Notes: generated from the sequence alone by a model not told the origin. 64,000 bases of DNA from Chondrocystis sp. NIES-4102 (GCA_002368355.1 AP018281.1:4154001-4218000); one strand, 5' to 3'. Positions 27,680 to 37,845 are shown, counted from the stretch's first letter. Program-made: numbers and translations.

Positions 27680-30574
27680 CTAAAACTCACCTTTGAGGGC
27701 TGCATTACAGCGATCGCAGATGGTTGGATCATCTTGGAAACTACCAACAGATAAGGAATAATTCCAGCATCTTTCGCATTTTTCCCCATCCGCTTTAACT
27801 ACCGCAATAGTTGCTAAATCTGACTCACTTTTATATTCCACATCAGCAATAGAATCAACTAATTCTACCTGGGAAGCAAGGAAAAAATAACGTAACTCAT
27901 CAATATGCGAAGCGGTATCCTTTAGGATATTTTTCTCACTTAAGGTTTCGGAAGAATTATAGCTAGCTAATTGACTTTTCAACTGAGTATCAGCAACAGC
28001 CAATAAAACTTTAGCATCCAAAGAAGAACCGATCGCTTTATTAGTTCTTGCTTGTTCCATTACTTTGTTTACTTCATCCCTTAACTGACTTACAGTACCC
28101 CAAAATTGATTTAGTTCGCTTTTGTGCCATTCTTCCTTAGTTTGTACCCAACCAGCTTCAAACACAGATTTATAACCAGTTTGGTAGGGTAAAGCTTGCC
28201 AAATATCTTCTGCCATATGACACAACACAGGAGCGATCGCCCGTGCTAGATTTTCCACAATGATAGATAATACTGTCTGACAGCTACGACGACGGAAGGA
28301 ATTTAAACTACTAATATATAGTCGATCTTTAGCAATATCTAAATAGAAATTAGATAGATCAACTACGCAGAAGTTTAAAATAGCTTGGAAGAAGCGGAAA
28401 AACTGATAACTATCATAAGCCGAAGTCACCTCCCCTAATACCTCGCTCATACGGTGCAGAATATATTTATCTAATTCAGCTAAATCTGTATAAGCTACTG
28501 CGTCTTTTTGCGGATCAAAATCGTGTAAGTTACCTAAGAGAAAACGCGCTGTGTTACGTACCTTGCGATAACTTTCGGCATTTTGCTTAATGATATTTTG
28601 CCCAATGCGTACATCCGAAGAATAATCAACCGAAGCAACCCATAAACGCAATACATCCGCACCATAGGGAGGTTCTTGTTTCTGATTTTTACCTCCTGCA
28701 ACGATTACTTCTGGGGCGATGCCATTACCTTTAGACTTACTCATTTTAAAGCCTTTTTCATCGGTGACATACCCATGAGTTAAAACAGTTTTATAAGGTG
28801 CAATACCATTAACCGCCACACTGGTAAGTAGACTAGACTGAAACCATCCACGATGTTGATCACTTCCTTCTAGATACATATCTACAGGGTATTTCAAACC
28901 TTTTGCTTGAGCCACCGCAGCCCAAGATGAACCAGAATCAAACCAGACATCCATTGTATCTGTACCCTTACGATAGCTGCGCCCATTTTGACGATAAGAT
29001 TCGGGTAACAATTCTGCTACTGATAATTCCCACCAGGCATCAGAACCATGTTCGGCGATAATATTTTTAACATGGTTGATAGTTTCTTCAGTTAATAAAG
29101 GCTCGTTAGTAGCTTCATCATAAAATACAGGAATTGGTACACCCCAAGCACGTTGACGGGAGATACACCAATCAGAGCGATCGCTAACCATTGGAGTAAT
29201 TCTTTTTTCCCCCTGTGCAGGAATCCAAGTTACAGTAGCAATAGCTTTTAATGCCTCATCGCGGAATCCTTCTACCGATGCAAACCATTGTTCAGTAGCG
29301 CGGAAGATTGTAGGTTTACCCGTACGCCAGTCATAGGGATATTTATGAGCATATTCCTCGTGTTTTAATAATGCCCCTGCTGCTTGTAAGGCATCGATAA
29401 TTGCTTGATTACCCTCGCTTACTTTTTCATTTCCCTTTACCACCACCTGCAAACCAACAAATTCACCTGCTTCTGTGGTAAACTTTCCGCTATCATCCAC
29501 AGGCGAAAGAATCGGCAAACCATATTTTTGTCCTGTAATATAGTCTTCCTGTCCATGTCCTGGAGCAGTATGTACTAATCCTGTACCAGACTCGGTAGTA
29601 ATATAATCCCCACCAATAACCACCAAACTTTCACGCTCATATAGAGGATGCTGATAGGTAGTATTTTCTAATTCCTTACCCTTTATTGTGGTTTTAATTT
29701 CCAATTCAGTAGCAAAAGTTGTAGCTAATTTTTCTACCAAATCCTTGGCAACAATCAAATACTGCCCATCTCCTTCAACTACTGCATATTCCAATTCCCC
29801 ATTAACCGCCACAGCTAAGTTACCTGGAATAGTCCAAGGGGTAGTAGTCCAAATTGCTACTTTAAGCTTGGGTAAGTACTCTTCTAATGCTGTTGCTGAA
29901 GAACCTAACTTCGTCACGGGGAAAGCTACATAGATACTAGGGGAAGTATGCCCTTCTGGATATTCCAATTCCGCCTCTGCCAAAGCTGTACGAGAGGAAG
30001 GACTCCAATGAACAGGTTTTAAACCGCGATAAATATGTCCTTTTAACACCATTTGCCCAAAGACATCAATTTGCGCTGCTTCATATTCAGGAGTTAAGGT
30101 TAAATAGGGATGCGACCAATCCCCCCAAATACCATAACGTTTAAAACTCTCACATTGTTCTTGCTGCGCTTCTAGGGCAAACTCTTTAGCTTTTTGACGC
30201 AGTTTTAGGGGTGTTAATTCCTGTCTTTCTTTCGATTTAATTTTTTGTAAAACTTTTAATTCAATGGGTAGTCCGTGACAATCCCACCCAGGAATATAAT
30301 TAGTTTTATGCCCTTGTAACAACTTATATTTATTAATAATATCCTTCAACACTTTATTGAGTGCATGACCCATGTGCAGCGAACCATTAGCGTAGGGAGG
30401 GCCATCATGGAGAATAAAAGATTCTTTAGGATTATTTTGTGACAGTTGCTCGTAAATTTGGTTTTCTGTCCAAAATTGCTGTAATTCTGGTTCTCTTTCT
30501 ACAGCATTTGCCCGCATATTAAAGTTTGTTTGGGGCAGATTTACGGTTTCCTTATAGCTTTTTGCTTCTGTCAC
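27680..30574 (-). CDS. ileS: Isoleucyl-tRNA synthetase
   Basis: A 964-residue class I aminoacyl-tRNA synthetase that charges tRNA-Ile, with an editing domain. The HIGH motif appears as GSLHMGHALNK (about residues 64-74), the isoleucine/zinc region as WDCHGLPIE, and the KMSKS loop as KMSKSKGN (about 611-618). The C-terminal zinc finger C-x-x-C ... C-x-x-C is seen in KCERCWNYS and ICDRCNAAL (about 935-960), marking the bacterial IleS1 type. The length is typical. Near residue 885 the segment NILKDTASH is encoded by a copy of a palindromic repeat, so it may be a small lineage-specific insertion. Confidence 0.98.
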   Translation of the reverse strand: MTEAKSYKETVNLPQTNFNMRANAVEREPELQQFWTENQIYEQLSQNNPKESFILHDGPPYANGSLHMGHALNKVLKDIINKYKLLQGHKTNYIPGWDCHGLPIELKVLQKIKSKERQELTPLKLRQKAKEFALEAQQEQCESFKRYGIWGDWSHPYLTLTPEYEAAQIDVFGQMVLKGHIYRGLKPVHWSPSSRTALAEAELEYPEGHTSPSIYVAFPVTKLGSSATALEEYLPKLKVAIWTTTPWTIPGNLAVAVNGELEYAVVEGDGQYLIVAKDLVEKLATTFATELEIKTTIKGKELENTTYQHPLYERESLVVIGGDYITTESGTGLVHTAPGHGQEDYITGQKYGLPILSPVDDSGKFTTEAGEFVGLQVVVKGNEKVSEGNQAIIDALQAAGALLKHEEYAHKYPYDWRTGKPTIFRATEQWFASVEGFRDEALKAIATVTWIPAQGEKRITPMVSDRSDWCISRQRAWGVPIPVFYDEATNEPLLTEETINHVKNIIAEHGSDAWWELSVAELLPESYRQNGRSYRKGTDTMDVWFDSGSSWAAVAQAKGLKYPVDMYLEGSDQHRGWFQSSLLTSVAVNGIAPYKTVLTHGYVTDEKGFKMSKSKGNGIAPEVIVAGGKNQKQEPPYGADVLRLWVASVDYSSDVRIGQNIIKQNAESYRKVRNTARFLLGNLHDFDPQKDAVAYTDLAELDKYILHRMSEVLGEVTSAYDSYQFFRFFQAILNFCVVDLSNFYLDIAKDRLYISSLNSFRRRSCQTVLSIIVENLARAIAPVLCHMAEDIWQALPYQTGYKSVFEAGWVQTKEEWHKSELNQFWGTVSQLRDEVNKVMEQARTNKAIGSSLDAKVLLAVADTQLKSQLASYNSSETLSEKNILKDTASHIDELRYFFLASQVELVDSIADVEYKSESDLATIAVVKADGEKCERCWNYSLSVGSFQDDPTICDRCNAALKGEF
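27907..27930. repeat. Short palindromic repeat inside ileS
   Basis: GCGAAGCGGTATCCTTTAGG, continuing GATAT, matches the intergenic copies at 50991 and 17971. It lies in frame inside the C-terminal part of ileS, in a variable loop before the zinc finger. Confidence 0.6.
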
Positions 30575-30958
<384 letters not shown>

Positions 30959-32125
30959 ATGAGAAATCTACAATTACCCCAAACAATAATGCTTTTGGGT
31001 GCAGGAGAATTAGGCAAAGAGTTTGTTATTGCTGCCCAACGTTTAGGAAACTATGTAGTAGCTATAGACCGTTATGCTAATGCCCCAGCTATGCAGGTTG
31101 CAGATGCTTCAGAAGTTATTTCGATGTTGGATGGTAATGCTTTAGAACAAGTAGTACAAAAATATCAGCCTAATTTTATTGTGCCTGAAATTGAAGCAAT
31201 ACGTACTGAAAAGTTAAGTGAATTTGAACAAAGGGGTATAACTGTTATACCTACCGCAGCAGCTACCAACTATACAATGAATCGCGATCGCATTCGGGAA
31301 TTAGCAGCTAAAGAGTTGGGTATTCGTACAGCTAATTATGCCTACGCCACAAGTTTAGAAGAATTGATTGAAGCCTCCCAAACAATTGGCTTTCCTAATG
31401 TGGTTAAACCCGTGATGTCTTCTTCTGGCAAGGGGCAATCTACCGTCAAATCTGCCCAAGAGGTTACAGCAGCTTGGGAATATGCCCTAGAGGGTGCGAG
31501 GGGTGATACAGCGAAAATTATTGTAGAAGAATATATTGATTTTGAAATTGAAATTACCTTGCTAACTATTAAACAGTGGGATGCACCGACTATTTTTTGT
31601 CCCCCTATTGGTCATCGTCAGGAAAGAGGCGACTATCAGGAATCTTGGCAACCTGCGGGTATATCAAGTGAGAAAAGACAGCAAGCGGAAGAAATTGCCG
31701 TTAAAGTAACTGATGCTTTAGGAGGTGCGGGCATATTTGGGGTGGAATTTTTTATTACTAAAGATGAAGTGATATTTTCCGAATTATCCCCACGTCCTCA
31801 CGATACAGGCATGGTAACTTTGATTTCTCAAAACCTCAATGAATTTGAGTTGCATTTACGGGCTATTTTAGGATTACCTATTCCTAAGATTGAACTTTTT
31901 TCCCCTTCAGCCAGTGCCGTAATTCTCGCCCAACAGCATTCGGAAAAAATTAGCTTTTCTCATTTAGCCCAAGCTTTAGAAGTACCAGATACGGAAATTA
32001 GATTATTTGGTAAACCTGATTCTCGCCCCTATCGCCGTATGGGAGTTGCCTTAGCCAAAGCATCCAACACCGAAGAAGCTAGAAATAAAGCTACAACAGC
32101 AGCTAAGACAGTTGTAATCGTTTAA
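30959..32125 (+). CDS. purT: Formate-dependent phosphoribosylglycinamide formyltransferase
   Basis: A 388-residue PurT of the ATP-grasp superfamily, which makes formyl-GAR from GAR, formate and ATP in purine synthesis. The Rossmann-like N-terminus has [12 protein letters not shown] (about 12-23). ATP-grasp elements include [14 protein letters not shown] (about 150), [14 protein letters not shown], and [30 protein letters not shown] with the metal-binding Glu and Asn/His positions. The length matches PurT and not PurK. It is followed after 29 bases by a DUF486 gene, so the two may be cotranscribed although no functional link is known. Confidence 0.97.
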   Translation: MRNLQLPQTIMLLGAGELGKEFVIAAQRLGNYVVAIDRYANAPAMQVADASEVISMLDGNALEQVVQKYQPNFIVPEIEAIRTEKLSEFEQRGITVIPTAAATNYTMNRDRIRELAAKELGIRTANYAYATSLEELIEASQTIGFPNVVKPVMSSSGKGQSTVKSAQEVTAAWEYALEGARGDTAKIIVEEYIDFEIEITLLTIKQWDAPTIFCPPIGHRQERGDYQESWQPAGISSEKRQQAEEIAVKVTDALGGAGIFGVEFFITKDEVIFSELSPRPHDTGMVTLISQNLNEFELHLRAILGLPIPKIELFSPSASAVILAQQHSEKISFSHLAQALEVPDTEIRLFGKPDSRPYRRMGVALAKASNTEEARNKATTAAKTVVIV

Positions 32126-32154
32126 ATTATTAAGGTGATTTATCTAGATTAACG

Positions 32155-32496
32155 ATGCTAAAACCTATTGTGCTGTTGATTATTTCCAACATCTTTATGA
32201 ATTTTGCTTGGTATGGTCATTTAAAAGATCTTAAGACTGCACCGTTGGTTATGGCGATCGCTGTTAGTTGGGCGATCGCTTTATTGGAATATTGTTTTCA
32301 AGTCCCTGCTAATCGTTTAGGTAGTCAATATTTTACCCTGCCACAATTAAAGGTATTACAGGAAATAATTACCATGATTGTTTTTGCAGGTTTTAGTGTC
32401 AGTTATATGCAAACTCCTGTAACCCGTAATTATTTTTTTGCAGCTATGTTACTTGCAGGGGCAGCCTACTTGATTTTTAGTGAGACAGCTAGATAA
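32155..32496 (+). CDS. DMT family (DUF486) small membrane protein
   Basis: A 113-residue membrane protein of the DUF486 family, a half-size relative of the drug/metabolite transporter superfamily. Four hydrophobic helices are seen (about 3-20, 27-46, 64-84, 92-110). Typical blocks are FMNFAWYGHL, LLEYCFQVPANRLG and FAGFSVSYM. No substrate is known for this family. It follows purT closely and probably shares its transcript. Confidence 0.88.
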   Translation: MLKPIVLLIISNIFMNFAWYGHLKDLKTAPLVMAIAVSWAIALLEYCFQVPANRLGSQYFTLPQLKVLQEIITMIVFAGFSVSYMQTPVTRNYFFAAMLLAGAAYLIFSETAR

Positions 32497-32544
32497 TTAA
32501 TTTAATAGGCGATCGCTACCAAAATTAAAGACAACCTAATCTTT

Positions 32545-32599
32545 TATAGCAACACAATGACAGATACAGACATCTAATAAAATCCCTTTGCGCCTTTGT
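32545..32599 (+). repeat. Dispersed degenerate repeat, copy B
   Basis: TATAGCAACACAATGACAGA followed by TACAGACATCTAATAAAAT and CCCTTTGCGCCTTTG. It aligns with copy A at 7912 and, inverted, with copy C at 26077. It is followed by further CCTTTGCG-like short repeats up to about 32640. Confidence 0.7.
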
Positions 32600-32707
32600 G
32601 CCTTTGCGTGATTTCAATACCAATATTAACCTTTGCGCTCACCTGCTAATCTTTGGATCACTTGAGTTTTCTATTGATGTCCTAACATATTAAGAAGCAA
32701 CATCATC

Positions 32708-34339
32708 CTAATTATCAGTAGTTGATTGATTGATAAGCCAAATTTGTTGTTGAGGTAAGGGTAAAGAAATACCTGCTTCTTCAAAGGTATTTTTAATTCG
32801 ACGGCGAAATTCCCGTGATATATCCCACTGTTTAAGAGGTTCGGTTTTAAACCATAAACGTACTATGAAACCCCTTTCTGCAAAATCTTCTATCCCTAAT
32901 ATTTGAGGTGGTTCTAAAATAGAATTTTTACAATTACAATCTTGATACATAGTCATGGCTACTTCTTCAATTAATTTTATTGCCAGATCAGCTTTGACTT
33001 GATAATCTACAGGAATTTTTAAATCAGATCTTGACCAACCATTAGAATGATTAGCAACTAAATTAATCGTACTATTAGGTATTGTAATTAAACGTCCTTC
33101 GCCATCTCGTAATTGAGTGATACGTAAGCTCAAATTTTCTACTAACCCTGAAACTTCGCCAATAGTTACTACATCACCAACGGCGTATTGATCCTCAAGA
33201 ATAATTAGTAAACCATTAATAGTATCTTTGATCAAGTTTTGAGCAGCAAAGGAGAAAGCTAAACCCAATACTCCAGCCCCTGCAAGTAAAGGGGTGATAT
33301 TAATACCAATGATCGCCAGTGCAGTAAACAAGCCAATTCCGCCCCAAATGCAAGTAACTATTCCGCGAAATAAACCAGAAAAAGTATTCATCCTAACCTG
33401 TAGTCGGCGGTTAGTATCTGGATTAAATACATAACTACTAGCAAGGGTATTATTAGTGATCGCTGTATTAATTTTGGCGATCGCTGCATAACTTAAACGG
33501 ATTAAAATGTAGCAAACCCAAATTATAATAATTAGGTATAAAGGTATTCTTAACAGTGTAAATATTAGCTGTTGTATTGGGCGTGTATAGGGAAATAAGC
33601 CTAATATAATTAAGCATCCACCTACCCAAATAGTAATTTGAGCAAGTTGTAGCAAACGATAATGCACTTCTTTTAAATTGAATTTCTTTCTTTGTTCTAA
33701 TTGATTAGTTAAAGATGCCGTTTGGTTTTCTCTAGAAAAATCTAATTTGGCTTGATTTAAAAGTTTAAGTTTTTGTGCCAAAAATAAGTTGGCAAGCAGC
33801 ATCAAACTAATAATGAAACCTGCGATTTTGGCTTGTCTATTTATAAAGTTTAGCTGTCTTTCTTCTTTGGTGGTTTTTAATCCGTCGGCAATATTATTAG
33901 ATATTTGTTGTGTATATTCTTCTAAATTTATACCTTCTCCTATGGTGTCACGAGCATATAAACTTAAGACAGGAATCTTACGATTTTCTACTGTCACGTA
34001 TATATTTTGCTGCTGCTCATCACCTGGATGAAATATCTTTATTGGTTCTTCCGACTGAAGATACAATTTTCTAACTGCTGTTAATTGTTCCTCTGTATAT
34101 TTAATTCGTTGTCTTAAATTTGACTTTCTATCGGATAATTTAAATAAACAATAACCATCTAATAATACACAATCTGAAAACTTCTGTTGTTTAAGGGTTT
34201 TTTCTAATTTTAATGTTTCTAAACTTAGTTTTGGTAACAGTGGTAATTGCGCCTCAACCGCATAAGTAAAAAAATTTATCCACAAATTAGCACTAATAAT
34301 TACCCCTAAAAGAAATCGTTTTTTAATTACCCTACCCAT
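32708..34339 (-). CDS. MscS-family mechanosensitive ion channel
   Basis: A 543-residue membrane channel of the small-conductance mechanosensitive family. An N-terminal signal-like hydrophobic segment (about 9-28) precedes a periplasmic region of about 130 residues. Helices follow at about 168-188, 231-250, 258-285 and 330-350. The MscS pore and beta domain are seen as GAGVLGLAFSFAAQNLIKD and GLLIILEDQYAVGDVVTIG (about 375-400), then ITIPNSTINLVANHS and a C-terminal alpha/beta part. The long periplasmic domain separates it from the minimal MscS. The likely role is release of osmolytes on hypo-osmotic shock, or a variant of it. Confidence 0.92.
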   Translation of the reverse strand: MGRVIKKRFLLGVIISANLWINFFTYAVEAQLPLLPKLSLETLKLEKTLKQQKFSDCVLLDGYCLFKLSDRKSNLRQRIKYTEEQLTAVRKLYLQSEEPIKIFHPGDEQQQNIYVTVENRKIPVLSLYARDTIGEGINLEEYTQQISNNIADGLKTTKEERQLNFINRQAKIAGFIISLMLLANLFLAQKLKLLNQAKLDFSRENQTASLTNQLEQRKKFNLKEVHYRLLQLAQITIWVGGCLIILGLFPYTRPIQQLIFTLLRIPLYLIIIIWVCYILIRLSYAAIAKINTAITNNTLASSYVFNPDTNRRLQVRMNTFSGLFRGIVTCIWGGIGLFTALAIIGINITPLLAGAGVLGLAFSFAAQNLIKDTINGLLIILEDQYAVGDVVTIGEVSGLVENLSLRITQLRDGEGRLITIPNSTINLVANHSNGWSRSDLKIPVDYQVKADLAIKLIEEVAMTMYQDCNCKNSILEPPQILGIEDFAERGFIVRLWFKTEPLKQWDISREFRRRIKNTFEEAGISLPLPQQQIWLINQSTTDN

Positions 34340-34432
34340 AGTTTGATGCCAAATAAGACATACCCATTATGGATGACTAAATATTGCTTATCCTCAGTAA
34401 ACAACGCAATATCTTTTAACTTATAGGTAAAA

Positions 34433-34729
34433 TTAAGTCCAATCTTGCTGTTCGCCACAAGAAGTACGACGATATATCATACCTGTCGCATGAATAGCAC
34501 GAGTTTGAGCGTAAAGTTCAGCCTCTGTTAATTGCCAGCTATCTAATATTATTTGTAAATCTCTTTGTATATCGCGCGCCCCAGGAAAGCCATGATAGCG
34601 AATAATTAAACGAGCTAATTCTACTAGATTATATTCACTAGGGTTTACTTTTACTGATAATAAATTATCGACTGTGAGGCGATCTTTTTTACTTTGTGGA
34701 TGTTTTTGATCCTGATTTTCATTACTCAT
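34433..34729 (-). CDS. DUF3288 family protein
   Basis: A 98-residue cyanobacterial protein of the DUF3288 family, function unknown. Family blocks are DQKHPQSKKDR at the N-terminus, YNLVELARLIIRYHGFPGARDIQ (as two adjoining segments) and LTEAELYAQTRAIHATGMIY, ending QDWT. The open frame extends upstream to a TTG at 34753, but the ATG at 34729 gives the family N-terminus (MSNENQDQKHPQ) and is preferred. It is soluble, with no cysteine pair or metal motif. It lies in a row of small minus-strand genes before the MscS gene. Confidence 0.85.
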   Translation of the reverse strand: MSNENQDQKHPQSKKDRLTVDNLLSVKVNPSEYNLVELARLIIRYHGFPGARDIQRDLQIILDSWQLTEAELYAQTRAIHATGMIYRRTSCGEQQDWT

Positions 34730-34848
34730 AAAAGTTCTAATGAGATATCCCAAATAAAATAAAAATAAACGGTTGAAATGTATAAAAACTTTGAATGCTT
34801 ACGACAACCATTTAATATTTTAATTTAGAGATAATCACTTAAAATCTA

Positions 34849-35139
34849 TTATTTTTGACGCTTACTATTATTAACTAATAAAGGTAAAGGTTCACGAGAA
34901 GAACTAGGGGGTAAAAGATATCTAGCAGGTTTTGAAGGCTTAACAGGGGTTTTCTTACTACTTTGTCGCCAGCGCATAATAATCCCTAATAAAGCAATAA
35001 ACAATCCAATAGATAATAAACTACTTTTACCACCAAATCCTCCAATTAGGGCATCAGTTGCACCCAAAATTAGAATAAAGCCAGAAATTGGTTCTTTACG
35101 ATATACTGACCTCAAAAATCTTGCGAATAAAGGATTCAC
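34849..35139 (-). CDS. Small conserved cyanobacterial membrane protein
   Basis: A 96-residue protein starting with GTG. A basic N-terminus (FARFLRSVYRKEPISG) is followed by a first hydrophobic segment (FILILGATDALIGG, about 20-34) and a second (SLLSIGLFIALLGIIM, about 40-55). A Lys/Pro/Ser-rich cytoplasmic tail ends the protein. The pattern is of a small membrane protein seen in cyanobacteria, but I cannot name a family or function. Confidence 0.65.
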   Translation of the reverse strand: MNPLFARFLRSVYRKEPISGFILILGATDALIGGFGGKSSLLSIGLFIALLGIIMRWRQSSKKTPVKPSKPARYLLPPSSSREPLPLLVNNSKRQK

Positions 35140-35378
35140 TGTGTTTCTACTAGGGTAAATTTAACTATATATGTATAACAGGTTATCTCACGATTGTCAG
35201 ATCATTATAATCCTTCTTTCTCAGGTTATGTATAGTAATTTGATGAAGATGGGTTTAAGTAATTGAAGCTATCAAGAATTTTCTTTTTATAATTTTCGGC
35301 AACAATGGGAGCAGGATCTTAAAAATACTTCTAAGTAATTTTCCTCTATTACAGTATAAAAGTATTAAGCAACGCAGC

Positions 35379-36161
35379 ATGGAAATTAAAACCACATCTG
35401 TCAAAATACCTAACCAAGATATACAAATTGATGCTTATCTAGCACAGCCAGTAATAGCAGCAAGTAAAATACCTGCGGTCATTGTTTTTCAAGAAATCTT
35501 CGGAGTAAATAGCAATATTCGGGAAATTACTCAATTAATTGCTCAACAAGGGTATATAGCGATCGCACCTGCATTATATCAGCGTCTTTCCCCTGGTTTT
35601 TCTTATGATTTTAGTCCTCAAGATAATGGTTATAGTCCCGAAGCTTATCAACTAGGTTTGCAATATTATCAACAAGTTCAGTATCAGGAAATAATAAGTG
35701 ATATTCAAGCCACCATATCTTATCTTAAAACATTGCCAAATATTAAAGAAAGAGCGATCGGTTGTATTGGGTTTTGTTTTGGAGGTCATGTTGCTTATAT
35801 AGCAGCTACCCTAGCAGATATTAAGGCTACCGCTTGCTTTTACGGTGCTGGTATTACTACTGCTTGTTATGGCGAAGAAATTCCCACTCTCCAACGCACT
35901 GCACAAATTCAAGGGACTATTTATCTCTTTTTTGGCACACAAGACACTTTAATTTCCTCATCTGAAAATCAGCAGATCGAAGCAGAATTACAAAAACAAC
36001 AGATAAATCATCGTATCTTTCGTTATGATGCAGGGCATGGCTTTTTTGCTGGCTTTTTTGTTGATAAATATCCATTTTTACAACAACATCCCAGTTATAA
36101 TGCAGAAGCAGCCCCCGATGCTTGGGGTAAAGTATTAGATCTGTTTGAACATAACTTATAG
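35379..36161 (+). CDS. Dienelactone hydrolase family protein
   Basis: A 260-residue alpha/beta hydrolase of the dienelactone hydrolase family. The nucleophile is Cys133 in GCIGFCFGGHVAY, as in true DLH proteins. Glu39 in VFQEIFGVN is the conserved glutamate that interacts with the cysteine. The acid is Asp in FGTQDTLI (about 189) and the histidine is in DAGHGFF (about 227). There is no signal peptide, so it is cytosolic. The physiological substrate in cyanobacteria is not established. It is followed after 30 bases by a small gene on the same strand. Confidence 0.93.
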   Translation: MEIKTTSVKIPNQDIQIDAYLAQPVIAASKIPAVIVFQEIFGVNSNIREITQLIAQQGYIAIAPALYQRLSPGFSYDFSPQDNGYSPEAYQLGLQYYQQVQYQEIISDIQATISYLKTLPNIKERAIGCIGFCFGGHVAYIAATLADIKATACFYGAGITTACYGEEIPTLQRTAQIQGTIYLFFGTQDTLISSSENQQIEAELQKQQINHRIFRYDAGHGFFAGFFVDKYPFLQQHPSYNAEAAPDAWGKVLDLFEHNL

Positions 36162-36191
36162 ATTATATTTAATACAAGTTATGGGGTATTT

Positions 36192-36485
36192 ATGCGAGTA
36201 AGAATAGAAAACGATATCCTGTTTATTGACCATGCAGATCTACCAGATTATAAAAAAGGTGGTTCGGTAGTACGCAATAGTTACTTTTGGGCATTAAAAT
36301 CCATTGCTTGTTTTACCTCTAGAAATAAAGACTGGGAATATGATCAAGAAGTTTGGATAGCTTTAGAAAGAATGCTTATCGCCTTTACTGAGTCGGGATA
36401 TTTAAGCGATCGCGAAACATCTTTAGAATTTCCTGAAAATATACCAATTCCACCACAATTGCGCGCAGTCTCTAGTTATTTTTAA
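36192..36485 (+). CDS. Conserved hypothetical protein (97 aa)
   Basis: A 97-residue soluble protein with no family I can name. Segments that look structured are ILFIDHADLPDYKKGGSVVR, then SYFWALKSIACFTSR and WIALERMLIAFTESGYLSDRE. It lies 30 bases after the dienelactone hydrolase gene and may share its transcript. The composition is normal for the genome. Its small size and clean start (ATG after TGGGGTATTT) support a real gene, but no function can be given. Confidence 0.65.
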   Translation: MRVRIENDILFIDHADLPDYKKGGSVVRNSYFWALKSIACFTSRNKDWEYDQEVWIALERMLIAFTESGYLSDRETSLEFPENIPIPPQLRAVSSYF

Positions 36486-36595
36486 AGTTTGGGGTCAACT
36501 TTATCAAAACTTCGTCGTCTGATCACAGCATCTTAATGATTAAAATTTTACACTAGAAGTGATCTTGATCATTTTTAACTAGTAAGGATTTAATT

Positions 36596-37690
36596 ATGTG
36601 GGTGACAGAAATAATTGTCGCCACGGCGATCGCTTTCCTCGAACCAATTCAAATTAAGGATGATTTTCAGCCGTCGGTTTCTAACACACAACAGATAATT
36701 AATAATCAAAAGTTATTTACTGTCGATCACTCTCAACAATCAAATAAGGATGATCAAGTCTCTCAATATTTTTTAGCAACTGAAAATACAATAAATCCTA
36801 AGCTGTCTTTGCCAATTCACACCCTAACCTTAGATTACACGCAAATACAGTTAAATAAAGACCAACAATTTAATGAACTAGAACAACCAATTGCTTTTAA
36901 ACCTGGGGTTGCTTCCTGGACAACTAAAAGTCAACTAGGTTCTCTAAAATTAAACGGTCATTTCAATTCCCAAGCCCAATTGACCGAGGGAAAGGCTTTC
37001 TGGCAAACCAATACTGATCTAGGTTCTATAACTTTAGCAGTTAATCTTAATCAGCAAATTAAACCCATTAAAGGTACTGCTACTTGGCAGACTGACACCG
37101 CTATAGGATCACTCTTTATTAACGGTAATTTTGATGAGAGTGCGGATTTTACTGGAGGTAATGCTGCTTGGCACGCTAATACTACTATAGGTTCACTCTT
37201 TATTAAAGGTAATTTTGATGGGAGTGCTGATTTTACTGGAGGTAATGCTGCTTGGCAGGCTAACACTGCTATAGGTTCACTCGCCATTAATAGTAATTTC
37301 AATGAACAGACAAATTTTGTAGGCGGTAATATCATAGTTGCAACTAAAACTAGAATTGGCTCTTGGTCTGCTAACATTAGCATTGATCAAGAAACTCGCT
37401 TTAGTGGTGCTTATGCCTCCTGGGATGCCAATATTATTGCAGGTTCTTCTATTGGTATTAGCGGTAATTTTGACCAAAATACTACCTTTACTGGTGGCAG
37501 TATTCAATTAGGGGCAAATACAGCTTTAGGTACTGTGGGAGTAAAAGCCAATATCGACCATGAAACAGATGTTACTGGTGGTAGTGCGTTTTGGAAAGCC
37601 AATACCTCAGTCGGGTCAATTGGTTTAAATGCTAATTTAGAAAAAGATGGGGATTTTAACTCTAGTATTGGAGTGGAGATTCCTTTTTAG
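36596..37690 (+). CDS. Protein of nine 28-residue beta repeats
   Basis: A 364-residue protein I cannot assign to a family. After a short hydrophobic N-terminus (IIVATAIAFL, about 6-15) and a polar linker to about residue 100, it consists of nine repeats of 28 residues with consensus G(N/S)A(A/F)W-x-ANT-x-IGSL-x-I-x-x-NF(D/N)-x-x-x-x-FTG. Repeats start near residues 104, 132, 160, 188, 216, 244, 272, 301 and 329. Alternation of hydrophobic and polar residues predicts two beta strands per repeat, fitting a beta barrel or solenoid. The C-terminus IGVEIPF ends in Phe, as many outer-membrane barrels do. The N-terminus is a weak signal peptide at best, so its location is uncertain. A TAAGGA site precedes the ATG. 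Confidence 0.75.
   Translation: MWVTEIIVATAIAFLEPIQIKDDFQPSVSNTQQIINNQKLFTVDHSQQSNKDDQVSQYFLATENTINPKLSLPIHTLTLDYTQIQLNKDQQFNELEQPIAFKPGVASWTTKSQLGSLKLNGHFNSQAQLTEGKAFWQTNTDLGSITLAVNLNQQIKPIKGTATWQTDTAIGSLFINGNFDESADFTGGNAAWHANTTIGSLFIKGNFDGSADFTGGNAAWQANTAIGSLAINSNFNEQTNFVGGNIIVATKTRIGSWSANISIDQETRFSGAYASWDANIIAGSSIGISGNFDQNTTFTGGSIQLGANTALGTVGVKANIDHETDVTGGSAFWKANTSVGSIGLNANLEKDGDFNSSIGVEIPF
37073..37324 (+). repeat. Three near-identical 84-base repeats in the beta-repeat gene
   Basis: Units beginning at 37073, 37157 and 37241 are each exactly 84 bases. The second and third are the most alike over long runs. They are the youngest duplications of the 28-residue unit. Confidence 0.88.
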
Positions 37691-37773
37691 ATAATCTAAG
37701 TTGGATTGAAAATGGCAAACTTAATAAAATAAATATAATAATTAGCACTTAATGTTATATGATAATTAGGTAT

Positions 37774-37845
37774 GCCCATGTGGCTCAGTGGTAGAGCACA
37801 CCCTTGGTAAGGGTGAGGTCACGAGTTCAATCCTCGTCATGGGCT
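37774..37845 (+). tRNA. tRNA-Thr (anticodon GGU)
   Basis: A 72-base cloverleaf. The acceptor stem GCCCATG / CATGGGC closes perfectly, with discriminator T at 37845. The D arm is GCTC-AGTGGTA-GAGC. The anticodon stem CACCC / GGGTG carries loop TTGGTAA, giving anticodon GGT. The variable region is followed by the T stem CGAG / CTCG with loop TTCAATC. CCA is not encoded. Confidence 0.97.

Noticed and set aside
37051-37507. Minus-strand frames opposite the 28-residue-repeat gene
   Set aside because: Shadow of the plus-strand repeats; the plus-strand protein has clear periodic structure and a ribosome binding site.
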